49,159 bases of DNA from an uncultured Lachnospiraceae bacterium (GCA_910579865.1 CAJTXA010000022.1:1-49159), one strand, 5' to 3'. Numbered from the stretch's first letter, positions 24,741 to 33,126 are shown. The notes: a model not told the origin generated them from the sequence alone. Program-made: numbers and translations.

Positions 24741-24770
24741 TTTTGATAAAATAACACCGTTTTATCAAAA
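24741..24770. repeat. Perfect 11-bp inverted repeat in the HAD leader
   Basis: TTTTGATAAAA (24741-24751) and TTTTATCAAAA (24760-24770) around TAACACCG, about 20 bases before the ribosome binding site. Could be an mRNA structure controlling translation or a second repressor's site. Confidence 0.6.
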
Positions 24771-24808
24771 AGAATTAGATAACAAATAATTTCAATAAGG
24801 AGGATCAG

Positions 24809-25639
24809 ATGGATCGAAAAATTGTTTTTTTGGATATTGATGGAACTTTGACAGAACCAGGAAGTAATAAACCGCCAGAGTCGGCTGTTACTGCAATTTA
24901 TCAGGCCAGAAAAAAGGGGCATTATGTTTTTCTTTGTACAGGCAGAAATTATGATATGTTACGTCCTCTTTTACAGTATGAATTTGACGGAATTGTGGCA
25001 AGTGCAGGTGGTTATATTGAGTGTCAAAAAGAAGTTATTTATAACTGCCCTATGACAGAAGAGCAGAAACAGAAAGCAATGGATGTTTTAGAACAAAATG
25101 GAATCTTTCGAACAATTGAGTGTATGGATGGTTCTTATACAGATGAAGGATTTAAAGATTTTTTACGTGCACATGCAACAGAAGGAAGCAATAGTGAGTT
25201 ACTTCGTTGGAGAGAACAGATTGAACAGTCGTTAAATATCCTTCCTATGAAAGAATATCGAGGACAGCCAGTCTATAAAATTGTAATAATGAGTCCATCA
25301 CAGGAACAGATTATACAGCCAAGAAAAGTATTAGAGTCTGATTTTGAATTTTGTATTCAAGATGAATATAAACATGGATTTATTAATGGAGAAATAATAA
25401 ATCGAAAGTTTCATAAGGGGAAGGCAGTAGAAAAGGTTTGTGACTATTTAAAGATTCCTCTTTATGATTCCGTAGCAATTGGAGATAGTATGAATGATAA
25501 AGAAATGCTAGAAATAGCGGGATTAAGTATCTGTATGCGAAATGGAAGTGAAGAGTTAAAAAGATTAGCAGATGATATTTGTCCTTCTGTACAAGAAGGC
25601 GGAATTCGCTATGCGTTTTTAAAATATCATCTTATATAA
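24809..25639 (+). CDS. Cof-type HAD-IIB phosphatase of the sugar locus
   Basis: Cytosolic haloacid-dehalogenase hydrolase, 276 residues. Motif I is VFLDIDGTLT (nucleophile Asp about 8), motif II FLCTGR, motif III the Lys in FHKGKAVEKV, and motif IV IGDSMNDKEML. The cap is the IIB/Cof type, the class that also contains sucrose-6-phosphate phosphatases. AAGGAGG precedes the ATG. It has the same two-operator promoter architecture as the PTS gene downstream, so it belongs to that sugar system. A role in dephosphorylating the imported sugar phosphate is my inference; general sugar-phosphate phosphatase is the safe call. Confidence 0.88.
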   Translation: MDRKIVFLDIDGTLTEPGSNKPPESAVTAIYQARKKGHYVFLCTGRNYDMLRPLLQYEFDGIVASAGGYIECQKEVIYNCPMTEEQKQKAMDVLEQNGIFRTIECMDGSYTDEGFKDFLRAHATEGSNSELLRWREQIEQSLNILPMKEYRGQPVYKIVIMSPSQEQIIQPRKVLESDFEFCIQDEYKHGFINGEIINRKFHKGKAVEKVCDYLKIPLYDSVAIGDSMNDKEMLEIAGLSICMRNGSEELKRLADDICPSVQEGGIRYAFLKYHLI

Positions 25640-25679
25640 ATGAAACAGGAAATAATAATAATTTAAGTAAAAAACTATA

Positions 25680-25693
25680 TGAAAACGATTACA
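25680..25693. promoter_or_regulatory. Operator 3 of the sugar regulon
   Basis: TGAAAACGATTACA, about 50 bases upstream of the PTS -35 and 101 bases (centre to centre) from operator 4. Confidence 0.65.
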
Positions 25694-25736
25694 ATTATGC
25701 ACAAAAATGTTCTTTTATATTTGGAATTTATGCCCA

Positions 25737-25765
25737 TTTACAGATCAAAAGGGAGGTGTTATATT
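25737..25765 (+). promoter_or_regulatory. Promoter of the PTS gene
   Basis: TTTACA (25737-25742), 17 bases, TATATT (25760-25765). Confidence 0.6.
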
Positions 25766-25780
25766 TTCCATAGTACATAA

Positions 25781-25794
25781 CGTAATCGATTTCA
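25781..25794. promoter_or_regulatory. Operator 4 of the sugar regulon
   Basis: CGTAATCGATTTCA; the other strand reads TGAAATCGATTACG. It lies just past the expected PTS transcription start. Confidence 0.7.
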
Positions 25795-25823
25795 TAATGA
25801 GACTTTAGAAAGGAAGTATCAAT

Positions 25824-27722
25824 ATGGCTATGGATTATGAAAAGTGTGCAAAAGAAATTTATGAAACTTTAGGCGGAAGAAGTAATCTAGTAAGTGCAGC
25901 GCATTGTGCAACCAGACTTCGGCTTGTCACAGTGGATAACAGTAAGATTGATATGAAAAAATTGGAAAACATCGATGGAGTAAAAGGTGTTTTTAGTAAT
26001 AATGGACAGCTTCAGTTAATTATCGGAACAGGCACAGTAAATAAGGTATATGATGCATTTTTAAATGTTAGTGGGATGACGGCTGCTACAAAAGAAGAAG
26101 TAAAGGCAGCGGCAGCAGCACAACAGCCAATTATAAAACGAATGATAAAAGCATTAGGAGATGTCTTTGTTCCAATTCTTCCAGCGATTGTGGCTTCTGG
26201 ATTAATGATGGGATTAGTAGAAGCACTTGGAAAAGCAATTCCAGCTTTTGCAGGAAGTGATTGGTATGGAATTTTGGATTTAATGGCAAATACAGCGTTT
26301 ACTTTTCTTCCTGTATTAATTGCAGTATCGGCAGCACGGGTATTTGGCGGAAATTTGTTTCTTGGTGCAGTAATTGGCATGATTATGATTCATCCTAATT
26401 TAATTAATGCTTGGTCAGTAGGATCAATGAATGTAGCAGACATTCCAGTTTGGCATCTGTTTGGCTTACCAATTCGGCAGGTTGGTTATCAAGGTCATGT
26501 GATTCCTGTAGTAATTGCTGTTTGGCTGATGTGTAAAATTGAAAAATGGATGCATAAACATGTACCAGAAATGATAGATTTATTTGTAACTCCATTAAGC
26601 ACGGTATTAATTACAGCATTTTTGACTTTGGGATTGATTGGGCCTGTATTTTCTACAGCAGAAAGTTATGTATTGGAGTTTGCTGGATGGATTATTACAG
26701 TTGGACACGGAGTTGGTGCAATGATTATGGGAGCGTTGTATCCATTTACTGTAGTATGTGGAATTCATCATATGTATAATGTAATTGAGGCAGGTATGTT
26801 ATCTGCGGTGGATGGATTAAATATTTGGATGCCAATTGCTTCTGCAGCTAATTTTGCACAGGGAGCTGCTTGTCTGGCAGTTGGATTAAAATCTAAAAAA
26901 CTAAAAACAAAGTCAGTAGCAATCCCATCTGCATTATCTGCAGCACTGGGAATTACAGAACCAGCTATTTTTGGTGTAAATTTAAGATTTGTAAAACCTC
27001 TAATCTGTGGTATGGCTGGTGGAGCAGTAGGAGCTTTATTGGGATCGATTTTTCAAATTGGTGCTACTTCTTATGGAGTAACAGGAATCCCAGGATTTTT
27101 AATTACTTTGGATTATAGTTGGCAGTATGCGATTGTTTTAGTCGTTTCTTTTGTGGTTTCCTTTGCACTTACTTGGGTTGTCTGGAAGGAAGAAATTGAA
27201 CCAAATGAAAACGAAAAGAAAGAAGAAAATCAGATAGAAACTTCTGAACAAACAAGGCTAGAAAAAGAGGAGCTGGTTTTATTTGCTCCAATAAAAGGAA
27301 ATGTTATCAGTCGAGCAGAAATTCCAGATGAAACATTTGCCTCTGGGGTACTTGGAGAGGGTGTTGGAATTGAGCCTGAGATTGGGGAAGTAGTAGCACC
27401 ATTTGATGGAGAGATTTCTTCTGTTGCAGATACTCGTCATGCAATTGGAATAACTGGACCTGGTGAGATGGAAGTTTTAATTCATGTTGGAATTGATACA
27501 GTTCATATGAATGGAGATGGATTTGAGCTGTTAGTAAAAGAAGGAGAGAAAGTAAAAGCTGGGCAGAAACTGATACGATTTGATATAAATAAAATAAAAG
27601 CAGCCGGATATAGCAGTACAGTAGCTGTACTTTTGACAAATAGTGAGGATTATTCTAATGTTCAAGTGGTGAAAAGCAAAAAAACGGAACAAATGGAGAA
27701 AGTTTTTTTGGTAAAAAAATAA
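25824..27722 (+). CDS. PTS permease EIIBCA, sucrose/trehalose type (Glc superfamily)
   Basis: One-polypeptide phosphotransferase permease, 632 residues. EIIB (about 1-85) carries the phospho-Cys at C28 (AAHCATRLRL). EIIC (about 105-455) has about ten membrane segments with GHVIPVVIAVWLM, VCGIHHMYNVIEAG and ITEPAIFGVNLRF. After an acidic linker, EIIA (about 480-620) has its phospho-His near H554 (VLIHVGIDTV). The EIIC sequence is of the sucrose (ScrA/SacP) and trehalose (TreP) group. The GH13_4 enzyme downstream favours sucrose or a sucrose isomer. AAAGGAAGT precedes the ATG. Flanked by operators 3 and 4, so probably repressed by the LacI protein at 30349 and/or by CcpA. Confidence 0.9.
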   Translation: MAMDYEKCAKEIYETLGGRSNLVSAAHCATRLRLVTVDNSKIDMKKLENIDGVKGVFSNNGQLQLIIGTGTVNKVYDAFLNVSGMTAATKEEVKAAAAAQQPIIKRMIKALGDVFVPILPAIVASGLMMGLVEALGKAIPAFAGSDWYGILDLMANTAFTFLPVLIAVSAARVFGGNLFLGAVIGMIMIHPNLINAWSVGSMNVADIPVWHLFGLPIRQVGYQGHVIPVVIAVWLMCKIEKWMHKHVPEMIDLFVTPLSTVLITAFLTLGLIGPVFSTAESYVLEFAGWIITVGHGVGAMIMGALYPFTVVCGIHHMYNVIEAGMLSAVDGLNIWMPIASAANFAQGAACLAVGLKSKKLKTKSVAIPSALSAALGITEPAIFGVNLRFVKPLICGMAGGAVGALLGSIFQIGATSYGVTGIPGFLITLDYSWQYAIVLVVSFVVSFALTWVVWKEEIEPNENEKKEENQIETSEQTRLEKEELVLFAPIKGNVISRAEIPDETFASGVLGEGVGIEPEIGEVVAPFDGEISSVADTRHAIGITGPGEMEVLIHVGIDTVHMNGDGFELLVKEGEKVKAGQKLIRFDINKIKAAGYSSTVAVLLTNSEDYSNVQVVKSKKTEQMEKVFLVKK

Positions 27723-27750
27723 AATTTACAAGTTTTGGGGGGAATATAGA

Positions 27751-27808
27751 TGCACCAGTTTACAAATAAAAACAATGAAGATAACATTGTATATGGTAAA
27801 CTGGTGCA
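27751..27808. repeat. Perfect 13-bp inverted repeat with nested hairpin
   Basis: TGCACCAGTTTAC (27751-27763) is the exact reverse complement of 27796-27808. Inside it ACAATG (27772-27777) and CATTGT (27785-27790) pair too. No T-run follows on the plus strand. A 21-codon ORF beginning ATG at 27750 (MHQFTNKNNED...) fills it exactly, behind a G-rich GGGGGG. It could be a processing or stability hairpin at the end of the PTS mRNA, or a miniature mobile repeat. Confidence 0.65.
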
Positions 27809-27829
27809 AAAGTAGGTATAAGAGGAAAA

Positions 27830-28007
27830 TGTATTTGATTGATATTGATAATATGTCCAATAAAACTATAATAAAAGAATAATATAAAAATGCGGATAAT
27901 CTTAAACTGCAAAAAAGTTTATTTGAAGATTATCTGACATATATTAAGTTAATGAATATCTGTATATACCGAAAGAATATGGAATGTTTATAGCTAGTAA
28001 AGAGTAA
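27830..28007 (+). pseudogene. Probable decayed gene fragment
   Basis: From ATG 27830 the frame reads MYLIDIDNMSNKTIIKE, a stop, then NADNLKLQKSLFEDYLTYIKL. A frame change gives YIPKEYGMFIASKE to TAA at 28007. The codon-like pattern over two frames suggests a degenerate gene, but I do not recognise it. 28008-28223 is extremely AT-rich, with nothing I can name. Confidence 0.25.
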
Positions 28008-28223
28008 AATATAAAAATATTTTTATTTATATTATTTTATAAAATTTGTTTTGGTTATTATAGTATATAGCATTTTAATTTATAAATAAATGCATTGAAT
28101 TTAGGAAAAAAGAATATTTTTAACATAAATTAATATTGAGTTATGTTATAAAAAGGACTTATTATAAGGATATCAATTTTAAAATTATAATAATAGAAAA
28201 ATAAGAAAGTGAGATCATGAAAA

Positions 28224-30323
28224 ATGGGAAAAGGGAAAGTAACAAAACAAAAGGAAATTAGTAAAAAAAAGAAAAGTGAAAAAAAACATATAACAAAAGA
28301 AAGGGAAAGGGAAGAAAACAAAAAACAAATAAATGAAAATAAGAATGTATTTGAAACAGGGAGGGGAAAAATAGAAGAGATGGAACAAAAAAAGATAGAA
28401 AAAGATGGGGTAAATCAAAGTTATTTGAAACAGGAAAATAAGCAAGAGAGATATGTGGAAAAAAGTAGTACAAAAGATAATTTTATAGAAGAAATTTATC
28501 AAAAGAGGTTTGAAAAATATCACGATGAACTTCGATGGCTTTATATGGAGTTATATCAAAATGGTTCTATGTTTGCAGAACTATGTGAGAATATGAGACA
28601 GTTTTATTTAGAGAGAAATCAAAATTTAAAGGATTTGGATTTAAAACGAGAGGCATCTTTGGACTGGTATAAGCAAAATGATCTATTGGGAATGATGTTT
28701 TACATTGATAATTTTGCTGGAAATATGAAGGGAGTAGAGGAAAAACTAGACTATATTGAGCAATGTAATGTAAATTATATTCATTTGATGCCATTCCTTG
28801 AGACACCAGAGGGACGCTCTGATGGAGGATATGCTGTAGCAGATTTCCGAAAGGTACAAGAAAATTTAGGAACGATGGAAGATTTGGAAAGTTTAACAGC
28901 AGCTTGCCATAAAAAGGGAATTAATGTATGTATGGATTTTGTAATGAACCATACTTCTGAAGATCATGAATGGGCAAAAAAAGCAAGAGAAGGAGATGGC
29001 GAGTATATGAGCCGTTATTTCTTCTACGATAATTCTTATATGCCTTCTCTTTATGAGAAAACAGTGCCGCAAGTGTTCCCTACTACTGCACCTGGGAATT
29101 TTACTTGGATTGAAGATGCCAAACATTTTGTTATGACTACTTTTTATCCTTATCAATGGGATCTAAATTATAAAAATCCAAGAGTGTTTAATGAGATGCT
29201 TTATAATTTTCTTTATCTGGCAAATCGAGGGATTGATATTATTCGGATTGATGCGGTTCCTTATATTTGGAAAGAATTAAATACTTCCTGCCGGAACCTT
29301 CCACAAGTACATACGATTGTAAGAATGATGCGAATTATTAGTGAAATTGTATGTCCAAGTGTACTTTTACTTGGGGAAGTTGTAATGGAACCAGAAAAAG
29401 TGGTGCCTTATTTTGGAACAGTAGAAAAACCAGAGTGCCATATGCTTTATAATGTAACAACAATGGCAACAACTTGGCATACAGTAGCGACGAGAAATGT
29501 AAAACTTTTAAAGAAACAGCTTGATATTGTAAATGCTTTACCAAAAGAGTATGTATTTTTAAATTACCTTCGTTGTCATGATGATATAGGTTGGGGATTA
29601 GATTATCCAACTTTAAAACAGGAGGGAATAGAAGAACGGTCTCATAAGAAATATTTAAATGATTATTTTCAGGGGTACGCTGGAGAAAGCAATAGCCGTG
29701 GAGAACTTTATAATGCAGATCCAATTACAGGAGATGCTCGTTTTTGCGGAACAACTGCTTCTATGTGTGGAATAGAGAAAGCTGGATTTGAACAGAATGA
29801 AACGGCGATGAACAAAGCAATTCAGTTCGATATTATGTTACATGCTTATATGTTTATGCAGTCTGGAATTCCTGTATTGTACAGCGGAGATGAAATTGGA
29901 CAGGTGAATGACTATACTTATAAAGAGAATCCAAACAAAGCTGCCGATTCTCGTTATATTCATCGTGGAGCTATGGATTGGAAACTTGCACAAAGAAAAG
30001 AAGATCAAAAGACAGTAGAAGGGAAACTGTTTTTTGGATTAAAACAATTAGAAGAAATTCGCAAGAAAGAAAAGGTGTTTGTGTCCTATGCAGATACTTG
30101 GACAATTGAAACTTGGGATACTTCTGTGCTTTGTATTGGACGTTATTTGGATGGAGAGAAATTAATCGGCGTATTTAATTTTAGTGAAAATGATAAGACA
30201 GCATGGATTAATGAAACAGATGGAGATTATGTAGACTTAATTTCTGGAAAAGAAATGAAAGCTGCTGGAGTGGATATACCTGCTTATGGCTTTTATTATT
30301 TAAAGAAAAAAGTAAGTTTGTAA
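28224..30323 (+). CDS. GH13 subfamily 4 (amylosucrase-type) glycoside hydrolase with a Lys/Glu-rich N-terminal extension
   Basis: Alpha-amylase-superfamily enzyme, 699 residues, aligning well with amylosucrase/sucrose hydrolase: EGRSDGGYAVADFR, MNHTSEDHEWA, APGNFTW, QWDLNYKNPRVFNEML, TSCRNLPQVHT, DPITGDARFCGTTAS and DSRYIHR. Catalytic residues: nucleophile D343 (IIRIDAV), acid/base E385 (LLGEVV), transition-state Asp D453 (RCHDDIG). The family splits sucrose, either polymerising the glucosyl unit into alpha-1,4-glucan or hydrolysing it. No signal peptide, so intracellular. Residues 1 to about 80 are a Lys/Glu-rich, probably disordered extension not usual in the family. It lies 500 bases after the PTS gene and 25 before lacI. 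Sucrose as substrate is inferred, and whether it acts on free or phosphorylated sugar is open. Confidence 0.88.
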   Translation: MGKGKVTKQKEISKKKKSEKKHITKEREREENKKQINENKNVFETGRGKIEEMEQKKIEKDGVNQSYLKQENKQERYVEKSSTKDNFIEEIYQKRFEKYHDELRWLYMELYQNGSMFAELCENMRQFYLERNQNLKDLDLKREASLDWYKQNDLLGMMFYIDNFAGNMKGVEEKLDYIEQCNVNYIHLMPFLETPEGRSDGGYAVADFRKVQENLGTMEDLESLTAACHKKGINVCMDFVMNHTSEDHEWAKKAREGDGEYMSRYFFYDNSYMPSLYEKTVPQVFPTTAPGNFTWIEDAKHFVMTTFYPYQWDLNYKNPRVFNEMLYNFLYLANRGIDIIRIDAVPYIWKELNTSCRNLPQVHTIVRMMRIISEIVCPSVLLLGEVVMEPEKVVPYFGTVEKPECHMLYNVTTMATTWHTVATRNVKLLKKQLDIVNALPKEYVFLNYLRCHDDIGWGLDYPTLKQEGIEERSHKKYLNDYFQGYAGESNSRGELYNADPITGDARFCGTTASMCGIEKAGFEQNETAMNKAIQFDIMLHAYMFMQSGIPVLYSGDEIGQVNDYTYKENPNKAADSRYIHRGAMDWKLAQRKEDQKTVEGKLFFGLKQLEEIRKKEKVFVSYADTWTIETWDTSVLCIGRYLDGEKLIGVFNFSENDKTAWINETDGDYVDLISGKEMKAAGVDIPAYGFYYLKKKVSL

Positions 30324-30348
30324 AGAGTGAAAAAGTAGGAGAGTTTGG

Positions 30349-31341
30349 ATGAATATATCGGAAATTGCAAAGCTGGCTGGGGTTTCTAGTGCGGCTGTTT
30401 CCCGTTATTTTAATCAGGGTTATATATCAGAAGAAAAACGAGAAGCGATTCGAAAAGTAGTAGAAGAGACAGGATATCGGCCTTCTGTTCAAGCACAGAC
30501 ATTACGAACGAAAAAGACAAAGATGATTGGAGTAATTGTGCCTAAGATAGCGTCTGCTTCGATTGGAAGGGTTGTAGAAGGGATTCTTTCTGTTTTAAAT
30601 AAAAGTGGTTATCAAATGCTTTTGGCAGTTACGCAGAATAATCCAAAGAAAGAATTAGAATATTTGACAACACTTCGTGAGAAGCAGGTAGATGGAGTGA
30701 TTTTGGTTGCAACTGTATTTACTACAGAGCATAGACAAGTTTTAAAGGAACTTGTTGTTCCAGTTGTTATTGTTGGACAGCGATTAAGTGGATATTGTTG
30801 TGTCTATCATGACGATTATCATGCTTCTTACGAATTAACAAAACTACTTTTAGAAAAAGGGCGGAAGCGATTGGGATATATTGGGGCGATTTTGCAGGAT
30901 AAAGCAGTAGGAGCAGAACGATATCGGGGGTTTCAGGAAGCAGTATGTAAGTATGGACTAGAAGAACTTGCTAAAAATTATGTAATTGCCTCTTTTACTG
31001 TTGCCTCTGGGTATAAAAAGGCAGAAGAGCTGATGCAAAAGTGTAAAGAGTTGGATGGTATTGTTTGTGCAACAGATGCTATGGCAGCCGGAGCAATGCA
31101 GTATTTACGGGAAAAAAGGATTGCAGTTCCAAAGCAGATTTGGGTAGTTGGGCAGGGGGATTCTGAGATGGCTCAGGTGACAACTCCGCCTTTTGTAACA
31201 GTTCATTATTCTTATGAAAAAAGTGGAGAAATTGGGATACAGATGCTTTTAGAAGTATTAGAACAAGGAGAGACAGATTTAAAAGAGATTAAATTGGGAT
31301 ATTCAATTGTGGAGCAAGAAAGAAAAGATAAAAATGAATAG
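30349..31341 (+). CDS. LacI-family transcriptional regulator
   Basis: 330 residues. The N-terminal helix-turn-helix is typical (NISEIAKLAGVSSAAVSRYFNQG, hinge region about 45-60), followed by a periplasmic-binding-protein-like effector domain (MIGVIVPKI, LDGIVCATDAMAAGAMQYL). It is the last gene of the sugar cluster, 25 bases after the GH13_4 gene. The recognition helix SAAVSRY is compatible with central-CG palindromes such as TGAAATCGATTACA, four of which flank the two cluster promoters. Likely a local repressor relieved by the imported sugar or its phosphate. CcpA sites look alike, so direct control by this protein is inferred. Confidence 0.92.
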   Translation: MNISEIAKLAGVSSAAVSRYFNQGYISEEKREAIRKVVEETGYRPSVQAQTLRTKKTKMIGVIVPKIASASIGRVVEGILSVLNKSGYQMLLAVTQNNPKKELEYLTTLREKQVDGVILVATVFTTEHRQVLKELVVPVVIVGQRLSGYCCVYHDDYHASYELTKLLLEKGRKRLGYIGAILQDKAVGAERYRGFQEAVCKYGLEELAKNYVIASFTVASGYKKAEELMQKCKELDGIVCATDAMAAGAMQYLREKRIAVPKQIWVVGQGDSEMAQVTTPPFVTVHYSYEKSGEIGIQMLLEVLEQGETDLKEIKLGYSIVEQERKDKNE

Positions 31342-31363
31342 AAAAGAAGGGAAAGAACGTACG

Positions 31364-31582
31364 ATGGATATAAAAGAACAGATTACTAATATTGTGGAAA
31401 AGGTAACAAAAGATGAGGCTTTTAAGGAAAAATTTGAGAAGGAACCAATAAAGGCCGTAGAAGAAGTACTAGGAGTTGATCTTCCAGATGAAATCATTGA
31501 GCAAGTGATTCAAGGAGTAAAAGCAAAATTATCAGTAGAAACACTTTCTCAAGTGGCAGGAGCAATAAAAAAATTATTTTAA
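31364..31582 (+). CDS. Small helical protein resembling a nitrile-hydratase-type leader peptide (NHLP)
   Basis: 72 residues: DEAFKEKFEKEPIKAVEEVLGVDLPDEI is the pattern of NHLP/Nif11 RiPP leaders (a helix, then a GVDLP turn). The C-terminus (KAKLSVETLSQVAGAIKKLF) has no Gly-Gly cleavage motif and no Cys/Ser/Thr-rich core, and no cyclase, radical-SAM or peptidase-transporter gene is near. Similar stand-alone proteins are, as I recall, common in gut Clostridia, so it may be a structural relative and not a peptide precursor. I chose the ATG at 31364; an in-frame ATG at 31334 has no ribosome binding site. It follows lacI by 22 bases. Confidence 0.6.
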   Translation: MDIKEQITNIVEKVTKDEAFKEKFEKEPIKAVEEVLGVDLPDEIIEQVIQGVKAKLSVETLSQVAGAIKKLF

Positions 31583-31687
31583 ATTTTCTATAAAAAAACT
31601 GTTTCGAATAAATAAGGTATACAATTTCTTTGGAACTGTCGAAATATAAATAAGAAGTAGAGAAAGAAAAAAGAAAGAGGGATGCTT

Positions 31688-32203
31688 ATGTTAGAGACAG
31701 GAAAAAGAAAAGTACAACAAGAGTTTCGAAGTCGAATTAATTCAATTATGTATTCTGGAAAAAAGGAAAGCATGAGTGAGGAAGAGAAGGAGAAACGTCT
31801 TAGAAAAATTGAACAAAAGTTAAAAAATGGAAAGAAATTAACAGCGGAAGAAATGTGTTTTATTCAACAGTATTATCCAGAGAAGTATCCTGCAATAAAA
31901 AGAATACAAATTATGAGAGAAAGCTTGGAAGAAAAGTTGGAACATGCTGCATCAAAGCAAGAGGTACAAGATCTTTATATGTTTGCAGTTGGAGCAGTAA
32001 GTGAGAAAGATCCCTATAAAGAGGAAATTTTGCAGGCATATCAAGAGGTATTAAAGGAATTCAAAAAGAGCAGTGTATATCAAAAGCTTCCACAAAAGAT
32101 CGAAGATAAGAAAGAAGAAAGAAAAAATCGAGTAGAGATAGAAGATGATGTAAGGAAAGAAGAGTATCAGTTTTTTATGCCAGAATTCGATTTCCATATG
32201 TAA
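31688..32203 (+). CDS. Conserved hypothetical protein, charged and helical
   Basis: 171 residues, very rich in Lys and Glu, predicted soluble and alpha-helical. Features: SEEEKEKRLRKIEQKLKNGKKLTAEEMCFIQQYYPEKYP in the first half, a second helical region to about 135, then an acidic/basic tail ending FFMPEFDFHM. The KLKxGKKLTAEEMxFIQQYYPxxYP segment resembles a short helical motif seen in other clostridial unknowns. Start at ATG 31688, seven bases after AAAGAGGG; ATG 31682 is too close. No function is assignable. Confidence 0.6.
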   Translation: MLETGKRKVQQEFRSRINSIMYSGKKESMSEEEKEKRLRKIEQKLKNGKKLTAEEMCFIQQYYPEKYPAIKRIQIMRESLEEKLEHAASKQEVQDLYMFAVGAVSEKDPYKEEILQAYQEVLKEFKKSSVYQKLPQKIEDKKEERKNRVEIEDDVRKEEYQFFMPEFDFHM

Positions 32204-32239
32204 AAAGAAAATGGTACTTTTTATAGAATAGGAGAAGTT

Positions 32240-33106
32240 TTGATAATAGATTGTTTAGAGAAAAAAAAGACCAACATTCGCCTGATTGCAATTGATTTAG
32301 ATGGCACGTTGCTGAATCAAGAAAAAAAGGTAAGTGAAAAAACAAAAGAAGTTTTAAGACAGGCAGTACAGAAAGGGATTGTAATAGTTCCAGCGACAGG
32401 ACGGCATTATCATGGAATACCCAAAGAGGTAATAGAATTAGAGGGAATTCGTTATTTTTTAACTACAAATGGTGCTGCTGTTTATGATAAAAGACAAAAA
32501 GATTATCTATATGAGGATGCCATGCCATGTGCATTTGCCCTGCAGGTTTTAAAGGAATTGATGAAATATGATATTTTAGTAGATGCTTTTATCAATGGAG
32601 ATGCATTTCGCAAAGAAAAAGATATGGATTATATTCAGAAATTGCAAATTTCAGATGTAATGAAGGAATTTATGCGAAAATCTAGAAAAGGTGTGCCTTC
32701 CTTATATGATTATATTTTAAAAAATCAATTAGATGTTCATAAATTTACATTAAATTTTAAACCGGATGGACATGGAGGAAGAGTAGATCGGGAGAAAGTC
32801 CTTCAATTTGCAGAAAAGGAAAAAAAATTAGCTTGTGTCTGTGGTGGGTTTTGCAATTTGGAGCTAACAAATGCAACTGCAACAAAGGGAAATGCATTGC
32901 TTAAATTAGGCAATATGCTAGGAATTAATAGAGAGCAGATCATGGCGATTGGAGATAGCGGAAATGATTATGCAATGTTACAGGCAGCAGGAATTGGTGT
33001 AGCAATGGAAAATGCCGATCAGCAGGTATTGGATATAGCAGATGTTATTACAAAATCCAATAAAGAGGATGGAGTCGCCTATATCATTCAGCAATGTTTG
33101 CAATAA
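32240..33106 (+). CDS. Cof-type HAD-IIB hydrolase
   Basis: 288 residues, cytosolic sugar-phosphate or FMN-type phosphatase. Motif I is LIAIDLDGTLL (Asp about 19), motif II VPATGRHY, motif III lies around ATKGNALLKL, and motif IV is AIGDSGNDYAML. The start is TTG at 32240, five bases after TAGGAGA; no ATG lies before the first motif, so the TTG is well supported. It precedes the GDPD gene by 20 bases, probably one operon. Second HAD-IIB protein of the window; substrate unknown. Confidence 0.88.
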   Translation: MIIDCLEKKKTNIRLIAIDLDGTLLNQEKKVSEKTKEVLRQAVQKGIVIVPATGRHYHGIPKEVIELEGIRYFLTTNGAAVYDKRQKDYLYEDAMPCAFALQVLKELMKYDILVDAFINGDAFRKEKDMDYIQKLQISDVMKEFMRKSRKGVPSLYDYILKNQLDVHKFTLNFKPDGHGGRVDREKVLQFAEKEKKLACVCGGFCNLELTNATATKGNALLKLGNMLGINREQIMAIGDSGNDYAMLQAAGIGVAMENADQQVLDIADVITKSNKEDGVAYIIQQCLQ

Positions 33107-33126
33107 GAAAGAGATGAGAGAAAAGT

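Noticed and set aside
28130..28523. Minus-strand ORFs rich in Phe, Leu and Ser opposite the GH13_4 N-terminus
   Set aside because: They are the mirror of the purine-rich lysine/glutamate coding extension on the plus strand, with no ribosome binding site or recognisable domain.
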